DNA from: Pseudomonas multiresinivorans
GTDB taxonomy: Bacteria > Pseudomonadota > Gammaproteobacteria > Pseudomonadales > Pseudomonadaceae
Direction: 5' to 3'
Assembly (NCBI RefSeq): GCF_012971725.1
Contig: NZ_CP048833.1
Location: 6,200,001-6,264,000, forward strand
Length of the DNA stretch: 64,000 nucleotides
Shown here: in pieces, positions 11,282-18,870 of the stretch
Numbering within the stretch: the stretch's first letter is position 1
How the letters are laid out: the number at the start of each line of letters is the position of its first letter
Translations under genes and position numbers: made by a program
Notes under the pieces: model-generated
The model's database searches: none
What the model was told of the DNA's origin: nothing
The model's input: only the letters and a program-made list of their open reading frames with translations

Positions 11282-12334
11282 TCAGCTTGCGTCGCTGCGC
11301 CACTGCCGCGGGCTCACGCCGAACCAGCGGCGGAAGGCGCGGGAGAAGGCGCTGGTCTCGGAGTAGCCGAGCAACGGCGCCAGCTCTGAAATCGGCCGTT
11401 GCGGCTGACGCAGGTAGTGCAGCGCCAGCTCGCGGCGGGTGTTTTCCACCAGTTGACTGAAGCTCAGCCCGGCCTCGCGCAGGCGGCGCTGCAAGCCCGC
11501 GGTGGTGAGTTCCAGCTGTTCGGCGATCAGTTCCAGAGAAGGCTCACCATCGGCCAGCGCCAGGCGAATCTGCGTACCGGCGTCTTCCACCAGATTGGGC
11601 GCGCCGCCCTGCTCGCCCAGGCGGCGGATCACGTCCTGCACCAGGAACAGCAGGTTGGCGTCGCGCTCGGGCATCTGCTGGCCATAGAGGTCACGCTTGG
11701 GAATCAGCATCGAGTTGCAGCCACGCTGGAACAGCACCGGCGCGTCGAACACCCGGCCATGTTCCTGCCAGCCCTCCGGCCGCGCGTGCTCGAAGCTCAC
11801 CGCACGCGGCGCCCATTCGGGGCCGAGCGCATGGCGCATCAGGTTCAGCGCCATGCCCAAGGTCAGTTCGGCATCTTGGCGGCGGTCGAGGATTGCGCCG
11901 TGGCGGACCTGGTAGTCGAAGCGATAGCACTCGCCGCAATCCACCAGGCGGATCAGCGTGTCGTGCTGGTGATAGGGGAAGGCGGCGGCGAAGTTCTTCA
12001 GCGCGTCTTCCAGTGTCTCGGAACACAGCCCGACATAGCCCAGCAGGCCCAGCTCACGCGGGCGGAACTGCTCGCCGTAGCGCAGCCCGAAGTTGTCACA
12101 GCCCGACTGTCGCGCGGCTTCTTCCAGCACCTGGCAGTAATTGGTCAGCGCCAGGCTCAGGGTGGGATGCAGCAGGCGTTCCGGGTCGATGCCGGCGCGG
12201 CCGAAGACGCGATCGATGTCGCCTCCCTGGTCGCCGATGAAGCGGCCCAGGCCGCTGGCGGCAGCGGACAGCACGCCGATATTGCTGGCCAGGGGCAGGC
12301 TAAGGCCGGACGGAGAAAACAGAGGCTGGCTCAT
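11282..12334 (-). CDS. AraC-family regulator next to the eat-eutBC genes
   Basis: A 350-residue regulator with an N-terminal arabinose-binding-like sensor (about residues 25-210, the OruR/ArgR subgroup) and a C-terminal double helix-turn-helix (about 250-345) ending in GYSETSAFSRAFRRWFGVSPRQW, the AraC signature. The start MSQPLFSP at 12334 was preferred over an upstream in-frame start lying in the control region. It diverges from eat, so control of eat-eutBC is the natural guess. The effector is unknown; it is not close enough to enteric EutR for me to use that name. Confidence 0.9.
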   Translation of the reverse strand: MSQPLFSPSGLSLPLASNIGVLSAAASGLGRFIGDQGGDIDRVFGRAGIDPERLLHPTLSLALTNYCQVLEEAARQSGCDNFGLRYGEQFRPRELGLLGYVGLCSETLEDALKNFAAAFPYHQHDTLIRLVDCGECYRFDYQVRHGAILDRRQDAELTLGMALNLMRHALGPEWAPRAVSFEHARPEGWQEHGRVFDAPVLFQRGCNSMLIPKRDLYGQQMPERDANLLFLVQDVIRRLGEQGGAPNLVEDAGTQIRLALADGEPSLELIAEQLELTTAGLQRRLREAGLSFSQLVENTRRELALHYLRQPQRPISELAPLLGYSETSAFSRAFRRWFGVSPRQWRSDAS

Positions 12335-12694
12335 GTCGGTTACCGATCTTGTTTTGAGACGCGCAAGGCACATGGCTCCCGGAAAGAAGGGAACGAATAA
12401 ACAAAGCAATTCCCGTGCCTCGCCATGCATTACCGATCAGCCGGACACGGCGCCACGCCTGGCCTGCAGCTGCCACAGCAGAGGGCAGATGCGAGGAATT
12501 GGGCACCAGAAACGGGCGCCGGGCGCCGTGTGGGGCAATGGGTAACAGCCAGTTGACTCTGCGCGGCGAAAGCCGGTTCCAGCGGTCAAGTCTTGCGCGG
12601 CGGTGCGCCACTACCATCGAGGCTCAGGTATCCGTCCACGCCCCTGCGGCCCGCCATCTGCGGCCTACCCCTTGCGGAGAGAGGAATAACAACA
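12335..12694. other. Divergent control region between the AraC gene and eat
   Basis: This 360-base gap must contain the promoters of both genes. TTGACT at 12553 is the best -35-like hexamer but has no matching -10. A CGGC-N7-TTGC match at 12661-12675 would start transcription inside the eat ribosome site and is not accepted as a promoter. No clear operator palindrome stands out. Confidence 0.5.
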
Positions 12695-14059
12695 ATGAGC
12701 GCATCACAACTCAAACCAACGCTGGGCACACTGCACCTCTGGGGGCTCGCCGTGGGCCTGGTGATCTCCGGCGAGTACTTTGGCTGGAGCTACGGCTGGG
12801 CCGCCGCCGGCACCCTGGGCTTCCTCGTCACCACGCTGATCGTCGCGGTGATGTACACCTGTTTCATCTTCAGTTACACCGAGCTGACCACCGCCATTCC
12901 CCATGCCGGCGGCCCCTTCGCCTACAGCCTGCGCGCCTTCGGCAAGACCGGCGGGATGGTCGCCGGCATCGCCACGCTGATCGAGTTCGTCTTTGCCCCG
13001 CCGGCCATCGCCATGGCCATCGGCGCGTACCTCAACGTGCAGTTCCCCGGTCTCGATCCGAAGTGGGCGGCCACCGGCGCCTACGTGATCTTCATGACCC
13101 TGAACATCCTCGGTGTCAGCATCGCCGCCACCTTCGAGCTGGTGGTGACGGTGCTGGCGGTAGCCGAGCTGCTGGTGTTCATGGGCGTGGTCGCGCCGGG
13201 CTTCAGCTTCAGCAACTTCGTGCTCAATGGCTGGGCCGGCTCGGACGTGTTCGACTCCACCGCCATGGCCGGCATCTTCGCCGCCATTCCGTTCGCCATC
13301 TGGTTCTTCCTCGCCATCGAGGGCGCGGCCATGGCCGCCGAGGAGGCGAAGGACCCGAAACGCACCATCCCGCGCGCCTACATCGCCGGCATCCTGACCC
13401 TGGTGACACTGGCCATCGGCGTGATGATCTTCGCCGGCGGCGTGGGCGACTGGCGCGCCCTGTCGAACATCAACGACCCGCTGCCGCAGGCGATGAAGGC
13501 CGTGGTGGGCAACAACTCCACCTGGATGCACATGCTGGTGTGGATCGGCCTGTTCGGCCTGGTGGCGAGCTTCCACGGCATCATCCTCGGTTACTCGCGG
13601 CAGTTCTTCGCCCTTGCCCGTGCCGGCTTCCTGCCCCGCGGCCTGGCCAAGCTGTCGCGCTTCCAGACTCCGCACCGAGCGATTCTTGCCGGCGGCGCGG
13701 TGGGTATCGCGGCGATCTTCAGCGACAGCCTGATCAGCCTGCAGGGCATGACCCTGACCGCGGCGATGATCACCATGAGCGTGTTCGGCGCCATCGTCAT
13801 GTACATCATGAGCATGTTCAGCCTGTTCAAACTGCGCCGCAGCGAACCGGACCTGGAGCGCAGCTTCCGCGCACCGGGCTACCCGGTGGTGCCGGCCATC
13901 GCGCTGGTGCTGGCGCTGGTCTGCCTGGCCGCGATGCTCTGGTTCAACAGCGTCATCGCCTCGGTGTTCCTGGTGCTGATGATCGGTGGCTGCTCCATCT
14001 GCAGCATCGTCATCAGCCTGAATCGCGGCACCGACGCGTCGTTCGCCAGCCAGGGTTGA
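12695..14059 (+). CDS. eat: Ethanolamine permease Eat
   Basis: A 454-residue APC-superfamily transporter with about twelve hydrophobic segments. The N-terminus LHLWGLAVGLVISGEYFGWSY is the first helix with the substrate loop typical of ethanolamine permeases, and FAIWFFLAIEGAAMAAEEAKDP (split here only by family convention) is the conserved middle region. It imports ethanolamine across the inner membrane. A GAGAGGA ribosome site precedes the ATG. eutB starts 12 bases after its stop, so eat-eutB-eutC is one operon. Confidence 0.93.
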   Translation: MSASQLKPTLGTLHLWGLAVGLVISGEYFGWSYGWAAAGTLGFLVTTLIVAVMYTCFIFSYTELTTAIPHAGGPFAYSLRAFGKTGGMVAGIATLIEFVFAPPAIAMAIGAYLNVQFPGLDPKWAATGAYVIFMTLNILGVSIAATFELVVTVLAVAELLVFMGVVAPGFSFSNFVLNGWAGSDVFDSTAMAGIFAAIPFAIWFFLAIEGAAMAAEEAKDPKRTIPRAYIAGILTLVTLAIGVMIFAGGVGDWRALSNINDPLPQAMKAVVGNNSTWMHMLVWIGLFGLVASFHGIILGYSRQFFALARAGFLPRGLAKLSRFQTPHRAILAGGAVGIAAIFSDSLISLQGMTLTAAMITMSVFGAIVMYIMSMFSLFKLRRSEPDLERSFRAPGYPVVPAIALVLALVCLAAMLWFNSVIASVFLVLMIGGCSICSIVISLNRGTDASFASQG

Positions 14060-14070
14060 GAGAGGTCGGC

Positions 14071-15465
14071 ATGTCCGGATTCGCCCACAGTATCGGTGGC
14101 CAGACCTGGCGCTTCGACAGCCTGCGCGAGGTGATGGCCAAGGCCAGCCCGGCGCGCTCCGGCGACCGCCTCGCCGGGGTCGCCGCCGGCAGCGATGCCG
14201 AGCGCGTCGCTGCGCAGATGGCGCTGGCCGACATCCCGCTCAAGCACTTCCTCGACGAAGCGCTGATCCCCTACGAGAGCGACGAGGTCACCCGGCTGAT
14301 CATCGATACTCATGATCGTGAAGCCTTCGCCCCGGTCAGCCACCTCACGGTGGGTGGCCTGCGCGACTGGCTGCTCGGCGATGCCGCCGACGAAGCCAGC
14401 CTGCGTGCCCTGGCGCCGGGGCTGACGCCGGAGATGGCGGCGGCGGTGTCGAAGGTCATGCGCGTGCAGGACCTGGTGCTGGTCGCGCAGAAGATCCGTG
14501 TGGTCACCCGCTTCCGCAACACCATGGGCCTGCGCGGGCGCATGTCCACGCGGCTGCAACCCAACCACCCCACGGACGACCCGGCCGGCATCGCCGCCAG
14601 CGTGCTCGACGGCCTGCTCTACGGCAACGGCGACGCCATGCTCGGCATCAACCCGGCCACCGACAGCCTGCAATCGATCTGCACGCTGCTGGAGATGCTC
14701 GACGCGATCATCCGGCGCTACGAGATTCCCACCCAGTCCTGCGTGCTCACCCACGTCACCAGTTCGATCGAGGCGATCGACCGTGGCGCGCCGCTGGACC
14801 TGGTGTTCCAGTCCATCGCCGGCACCGAAGCGGCCAACGCCAGCTTCGGCGTCAGCCTGTCGATCCTGAAGGAAGGCTACGAGGCCGGGCTGTCGCAGAA
14901 GCGCGGCACCCTGGGCGACAACCTCATGTACTTCGAGACCGGCCAGGGCAGCGCGCTGTCCGCCAACGCCCACCACGGCGTCGACCAGCAGACCTGCGAA
15001 ACCCGCGCCTACGCGGTGGCACGGCACTTCAAGCCGTTCCTGGTGAACACCGTGGTCGGCTTCATCGGCCCGGAGTACCTGTACAACGGCAAGCAGATCA
15101 TCCGCGCCGGGCTAGAGGATCATTTCTGCGCCAAGCTGCTCGGCGTGCCCATGGGCTGCGACATCTGCTACACCAACCACGCCGAGGCCGACCAGGACGA
15201 CATGGACATGCTCCTGACCCTGCTGGGCGTGGCCGGCATCAACTTCATCATGGGCATCCCCGGCTCCGACGACGTGATGCTCAACTACCAGACCACCTCC
15301 TTCCACGACGCGCTCTACGCGCGCCAGACGCTGGGTCTGAGGCCGGCGCCGGAGTTCGAGGCGTGGCTTGCGCGCATGGAAATCCTCCGCCAGCAGGACG
15401 GCCGCGTACACATGGCCAACCAGCTTCCCGGCGCCTTCCGCCACGCGCTTGCGCAACTGTCCTGA
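14071..15465 (+). CDS. eutB: Ethanolamine ammonia-lyase large subunit
   Basis: A 464-residue TIM-barrel subunit that carries the active site and splits ethanolamine into acetaldehyde and ammonia with adenosylcobalamin. Diagnostic stretches include RVVTRFRNTMGLRGRMSTRLQPNHPTDDP (first part near residue 150), GLLYGNGDAMLGINPATDS, and FETGQGSALSANAHHGVDQQT. Length equals that of other EutB proteins. Encoded between eat and eutC with a 12-base gap; the B12 need is consistent with the riboswitch-btuB unit elsewhere in the window. Confidence 0.97.
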   Translation: MSGFAHSIGGQTWRFDSLREVMAKASPARSGDRLAGVAAGSDAERVAAQMALADIPLKHFLDEALIPYESDEVTRLIIDTHDREAFAPVSHLTVGGLRDWLLGDAADEASLRALAPGLTPEMAAAVSKVMRVQDLVLVAQKIRVVTRFRNTMGLRGRMSTRLQPNHPTDDPAGIAASVLDGLLYGNGDAMLGINPATDSLQSICTLLEMLDAIIRRYEIPTQSCVLTHVTSSIEAIDRGAPLDLVFQSIAGTEAANASFGVSLSILKEGYEAGLSQKRGTLGDNLMYFETGQGSALSANAHHGVDQQTCETRAYAVARHFKPFLVNTVVGFIGPEYLYNGKQIIRAGLEDHFCAKLLGVPMGCDICYTNHAEADQDDMDMLLTLLGVAGINFIMGIPGSDDVMLNYQTTSFHDALYARQTLGLRPAPEFEAWLARMEILRQQDGRVHMANQLPGAFRHALAQLS

Positions 15466-15490
15466 GGGCCGCTCGCCTGAGGAGTTTTCG

Positions 15491-16297
15491 ATGAGCGACA
15501 GCTTCACCCCCAACCCCTGGCAGGAGCTGCGCCGGCTGACCTCCGCGCGCATCGCCCTGGGCCGTGCCGGCACCAGCCTGCCGACCGGCGCGCAGCTGGA
15601 CTTCCAGTTCGCCCACGCCCAGGCGCGCGACGCCGTGCACCTGCCCTTCGACCGCGATGGCCTCGCCGCGCAACTGGCAGAACGCGGCCGCGAGACGTTG
15701 CTGCTGCACAGCGCCGCCGCCGACCGCGACACCTATCTGCAACGCCCCGACCTCGGCCGCCGGCTGAACGAAGATTCGGTAGATATCCTGCGCCGCCATG
15801 CCGACCGCCATCCGCAAGGCTACGACCTCGCTGTGGTGATCGCCGACGGGCTCTCCTCGCTGGCCGTGCAGCGCCACAGCCTGCCCTTCCTCGAACGCAT
15901 GGAAGAACAGGCGCGCAACGAAGGCTGGAGCCTGTCGCCGATCGCACTGGTGCAACAGGGCCGCGTCGCCGTCGCCGATGAAGTGGCCGAGTTGCTGCGG
16001 GCGAAGATGGTGGTGATCCTGATCGGCGAGCGCCCCGGCCTGTCATCACCGGACAGCCTCGGCCTGTACTTCACCTGGGCGCCGAAGGTCGGCCTGAACG
16101 ACGCCTACCGCAACTGCATCTCCAACGTCCGCCTGGAGGGTTTGAGCTACGGTCTGGCCACACACCGCCTGCTCTACCTGATGCGCGAGGCGTGCCGACG
16201 CCGGCTCTCGGGGGTAAACCTGAAGGACGAAGCGGAAGTTCCGGTTCTGGAAGGCGAAGAGACGCCGTCACGCGGCAACTTCCTCATCAGCGGCTGA
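15491..16297 (+). CDS. eutC: Ethanolamine ammonia-lyase small subunit
   Basis: A 268-residue subunit that helps bind the base-off cobalamin cofactor. TSARIALGRAGTSLPT near the N-terminus, then YDLAVVIADGLSSLAVQRH and LIGERPGLSSPDSLGLYFTW are EutC signatures. A GAGGAG ribosome site lies at the right distance and the gap to eutB is 25 bases. It closes the eat-eutB-eutC operon; the next genes downstream are an unrelated minor-pilin operon. Confidence 0.96.
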   Translation: MSDSFTPNPWQELRRLTSARIALGRAGTSLPTGAQLDFQFAHAQARDAVHLPFDRDGLAAQLAERGRETLLLHSAAADRDTYLQRPDLGRRLNEDSVDILRRHADRHPQGYDLAVVIADGLSSLAVQRHSLPFLERMEEQARNEGWSLSPIALVQQGRVAVADEVAELLRAKMVVILIGERPGLSSPDSLGLYFTWAPKVGLNDAYRNCISNVRLEGLSYGLATHRLLYLMREACRRRLSGVNLKDEAEVPVLEGEETPSRGNFLISG

Positions 16298-16342
16298 GTA
16301 CGCTGGTACGCTCTGAGACGCGCGACCACATGCCGCGCACTC

Positions 16343-16376
16343 GGGCGACGTCTTTAAGATTTGTCTTAAATCGCCC
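16343..16376. promoter_or_regulatory. Interrupted inverted repeat upstream of the pilin operon
   Basis: GGGCGA and TTTAAGA pair with TCTTAAA and TCGCCC around a short centre, making a 34-base hairpin or dyad. There is no T tract, so it may be an operator or an mRNA-end hairpin of eutC rather than an intrinsic terminator. Confidence 0.5.
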
Positions 16377-16379
16377 CTC

Positions 16380-16388
16380 CCGTTCGTC
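16380..16388 (+). promoter_or_regulatory. AlgR-type box CCGTTCGTC
   Basis: This nine-base string is the core of the AlgR binding consensus known from the algD and minor-pilin promoters of P. aeruginosa. It lies 86 bases upstream of the first pilin gene. AlgR activation of the fimU-pilVWXY1Y2E operon is established in P. aeruginosa, so the match is in a fitting place, though nine bases can occur by chance. Confidence 0.6.
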
Positions 16389-16473
16389 GCGATAAAAACC
16401 AAGCCATCACACACCGTGCCTCGGGCACGCAGGGAAGCGCCGACCCGCCGCGCTTCATATCGATGGCGAACAG

Positions 16474-16998
16474 ATGGATTCAGCGAACACTCACCGGCTC
16501 ATCATTCCGGCCACCGTCAGGCGCTCCCAGCACGGAGTCACCCTGATCGAGACCATGGTCACCATCGCGATCCTGGCGATCCTGCTGGGTATCGCAGTGC
16601 CCTCCTTCGACCTGCTGATCAACCGCAACCGCGCTCAGAGCGGCGGCAAGCAACTGATCGCCCTGCTGCAATATGCCCGCGCGCAGGCGCAGATCAGCCA
16701 CCAGGAAATCAGCGTTACACCGCAAGCGAGTGGCGACTGGACTTCGATGCTGGTGGTGTCCCTGCGGCGTGGCGGCGACCTGGCTGGCAGCCAGGCCATC
16801 GAACTGCGGCGCGCCCAGCTGGACGACTCGGCCAAGGTGCAGGTCCAGACCAGCACCAGCGCCGCGCGAGTGGTCTTCGACGGCAACGGCATCGCCGAAT
16901 CCGGCCTCGATTACCCGCTGGTCTTCACCCTCGTTTCCGGCAGCTACAGCAGCAAGGTCTGCCTGCAACGCAGCGGGGCGGTATGGGTATGCGAATGA
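16474..16998 (+). CDS. Minor pilin FimT/FimU (GspH-like)
   Basis: A 174-residue type IV prepilin. The leader ends QHG and is followed by VTLIETMVTIAILAILL: prepilin peptidase would cut after Gly, leaving Val1 in place of the usual Phe1, with Glu5 intact. The C-terminal part fits the GspH/FimT fold and ends with a Cys pair near residues 165-173. Minor pilins of this class prime pilus assembly in the inner membrane. It is the first gene of an operon in which each next gene overlaps or touches the previous one. Whether it is FimT or FimU cannot be settled without alignment. Confidence 0.88.
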   Translation: MDSANTHRLIIPATVRRSQHGVTLIETMVTIAILAILLGIAVPSFDLLINRNRAQSGGKQLIALLQYARAQAQISHQEISVTPQASGDWTSMLVVSLRRGGDLAGSQAIELRRAQLDDSAKVQVQTSTSAARVVFDGNGIAESGLDYPLVFTLVSGSYSSKVCLQRSGAVWVCE

Positions 16999-17588
16999 GG
17001 CCGGTGCGCGGCGAACGGGGCTTCTACCTGATCGAGGTCATGGTCGCGGTGATGCTTACCAGCGTGGCGCTGCTGGGCATGCTGGCCCTGCAGGCGCGCA
17101 GCATCAGCTATGCCCACGACAGCCAGCAGCGGCAGAACGCGATCCTCCTCGCTGCCGATCTCGCCCGCAGCATGCAGGCCAATCGCGACGGGCTGGTCCG
17201 CAACGGCAAGCTCAGGGGCGATGCGGCATTCCTGGTGGCCAAGGGCAGCGCCTTCCCCAGCCTGGGCAGCGGCGAATCCTGCGTCACCAGCGGGCTCGGC
17301 GCGAGCGACAGGATCGGTCGCGAGCTGGCCTGCTGGACGGCTCAGGTACAACGCAGGCTCGTCACCGACGACGAACTGCTCAAGGATTCGACCTTCATCT
17401 GCGCCACCCGCGACGGCAAATCCTGCGCCAGCGGCTCCGAACAACCGCTGCTGCTGATCCAGCTCGCCTGGCACAGCCGCAACTGCCGCAGCGGCAGCCC
17501 GACCACTGCCGAGGACGCCGACTCTGCCTGCCTGAGCGCGGACGCTGACGGTGGCGTCGAGCGCTATCGACTGAGTTTCCAGCCATGA
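16983..17588 (+). CDS. pilV: Minor pilin PilV
   Basis: About 200 residues. After the leader (…VRGERG) comes FYLIEVMVAVMLTSVALLGML, a class III signal with Phe1 and Glu5 and the GMLALQ motif usual in PilV. Three in-frame ATGs at 16983, 16989 and 16995 are possible; the last forms an ATGA overlap with the preceding stop, while the first two lie nearer to a GGGG ribosome-like stretch. Four Cys pairs of the mature domain are consistent with disulphides. It belongs to the inner-membrane priming complex for type IV pili. Confidence 0.88.
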   Translation: MGMRMRPVRGERGFYLIEVMVAVMLTSVALLGMLALQARSISYAHDSQQRQNAILLAADLARSMQANRDGLVRNGKLRGDAAFLVAKGSAFPSLGSGESCVTSGLGASDRIGRELACWTAQVQRRLVTDDELLKDSTFICATRDGKSCASGSEQPLLLIQLAWHSRNCRSGSPTTAEDADSACLSADADGGVERYRLSFQP

Positions 17589-18328
17589 ACGCCAGCACAC
17601 AGAAAGGCCTGTCACTGATCGAGCTCATGGTGGCGCTGACACTCGGCACCCTGGTGCTGTTCACCGTGCTGCAGATCTACCTGTCAGGCAGCGACCACGC
17701 CGCCTTCAACAACGCTCAGCAACAGAACCAGAGCCGCGCGCGCTTCATCCTCGACCTGCTGCAGAACCAGGCCGGACATGCCGGCTACGTCGCCTGGCAA
17801 CGCCAGGCCGTGGCGCAGGACGCCACGCAGTTCGACTTCATCCTCGATCGCGACGGCCCCTTCCCTTCGCTGACCGACAGCCGCACCGGCTGCAGCTTTG
17901 GCGCTGGCAAGGCCAGCAGTGTCGACGCCGACGGCAAGGGCCTGTGCCTGCGCTACCAGCGCTCGCAGCGCGCCGATGCGCAGTTCCTGCAGGATTGCAG
18001 CGGTGGCGCGCTATACAGCGATGCCGACAGCGGCACACCGCAGGTACTGGTGAGTCACCTGCACTTCTCAGCCGGCGAACTGCGCTGCAAGACCAACAAC
18101 AGCGCTTCGGCCGGCGAGGTGGTGCTCGCCACGGGCATCCACGACCTGCGTTTCGTCGCCGCCTCGGTCAACCAGGTCCGTGTCGGCCTGGTCCTGACCT
18201 CGACCCGCCCGCTGCTGCCGGAGAACTGCACCTATCCCGACCCGCTCGGCGACCAGCAGAAAGACACCGGCACGCGCGGGCTGTGCAGTGCCTTCGCGCA
18301 GACGCTCTACCTGAGGAACCAGCCATGA
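17585..18328 (+). CDS. pilW: Minor pilin PilW
   Basis: A 247-residue prepilin. The short leader MNASTQKG is followed by LSLIELMVALTLGTLVLF with Glu5. The mature part carries the PilW pattern (QQNQSRARFILDLLQNQAGHAGY, then a Cys-rich C-terminal half). It starts in an ATGA overlap with pilV. PilW bridges other minor pilins in the tip complex and, with PilX and PilY1, takes part in surface sensing in P. aeruginosa. Confidence 0.9.
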   Translation: MNASTQKGLSLIELMVALTLGTLVLFTVLQIYLSGSDHAAFNNAQQQNQSRARFILDLLQNQAGHAGYVAWQRQAVAQDATQFDFILDRDGPFPSLTDSRTGCSFGAGKASSVDADGKGLCLRYQRSQRADAQFLQDCSGGALYSDADSGTPQVLVSHLHFSAGELRCKTNNSASAGEVVLATGIHDLRFVAASVNQVRVGLVLTSTRPLLPENCTYPDPLGDQQKDTGTRGLCSAFAQTLYLRNQP

Positions 18329-18870
18329 ACCGGCAACGCGGCCAGACCCTGCTGATCGCCCTGATCCTGCTGCTCGGCCTGAGCATCCTGACCCTGGGCA
18401 ACCTGCGCAGCGGCCTGCTGCTGGACAACAGCCTCGCCGACGCCCGCGACTACCAGGCGGCGCTGGGCGGCGCCACCTCGGCCGTCAACGAGGCGCTGTA
18501 CCGTAGCCGCCACAGCCCGAGCATGGCGGTGGGCACGCTCGACGACTGCATCGATACCGCGCAGGACCAGCAGCAGGTGCTGCTCTGCGACCGTCTCTGG
18601 CTGAACCCTTCCGACTCGGCCAGCAGCGCCCTCATCACAAAAGCCCGCACCTACCGCGGCAACGACCTCGCCAGCCCGGACGAGCTGGACGAGCTCAGCC
18701 GCGCGCCACGCTGGTACGTGGCCGCCCAGTGCGAAAGCCGCTCCTCCAGCGCCATGGCCGACTGCCTGGCCGGCAGCGGCACCTTGCTGCTGCAGGTGAA
18801 CGCCCTCGCCACCGGCATCACCGACCAGGCCCAGGTACGCCTGCAGGAGTACGCCCGTGTGCAGCGCTGA
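18325..18870 (+). CDS. pilX: Minor pilin PilX
   Basis: A 181-residue prepilin. The leader MNRQRG is followed by QTLLIALILLLGLSILTLG; position 5 is Ile, not Glu, and position 1 is Gln. Absence of Glu5 fits the GspK-like pilin thought to cap the pilus tip. It starts in an ATGA overlap with pilW, and its last 14 bases overlap the pilY1 start. The conserved ARDYQAALGGA and Cys residues in the C-terminal half fit PilX. Confidence 0.87.
   Translation: MNRQRGQTLLIALILLLGLSILTLGNLRSGLLLDNSLADARDYQAALGGATSAVNEALYRSRHSPSMAVGTLDDCIDTAQDQQQVLLCDRLWLNPSDSASSALITKARTYRGNDLASPDELDELSRAPRWYVAAQCESRSSSAMADCLAGSGTLLLQVNALATGITDQAQVRLQEYARVQR

Noticed and set aside
12584..12596. GG…GC match before eat resembling a sigma-54 element
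   Set aside because: GG and GC are nine, not ten, bases apart; sigma-54 does not tolerate this.
12661..12675. CGGC-N7-TTGC, a possible -24/-12 site before eat
   Set aside because: Spacing is right but the first T is missing and transcription would start inside the eat ribosome site, leaving no usable leader.
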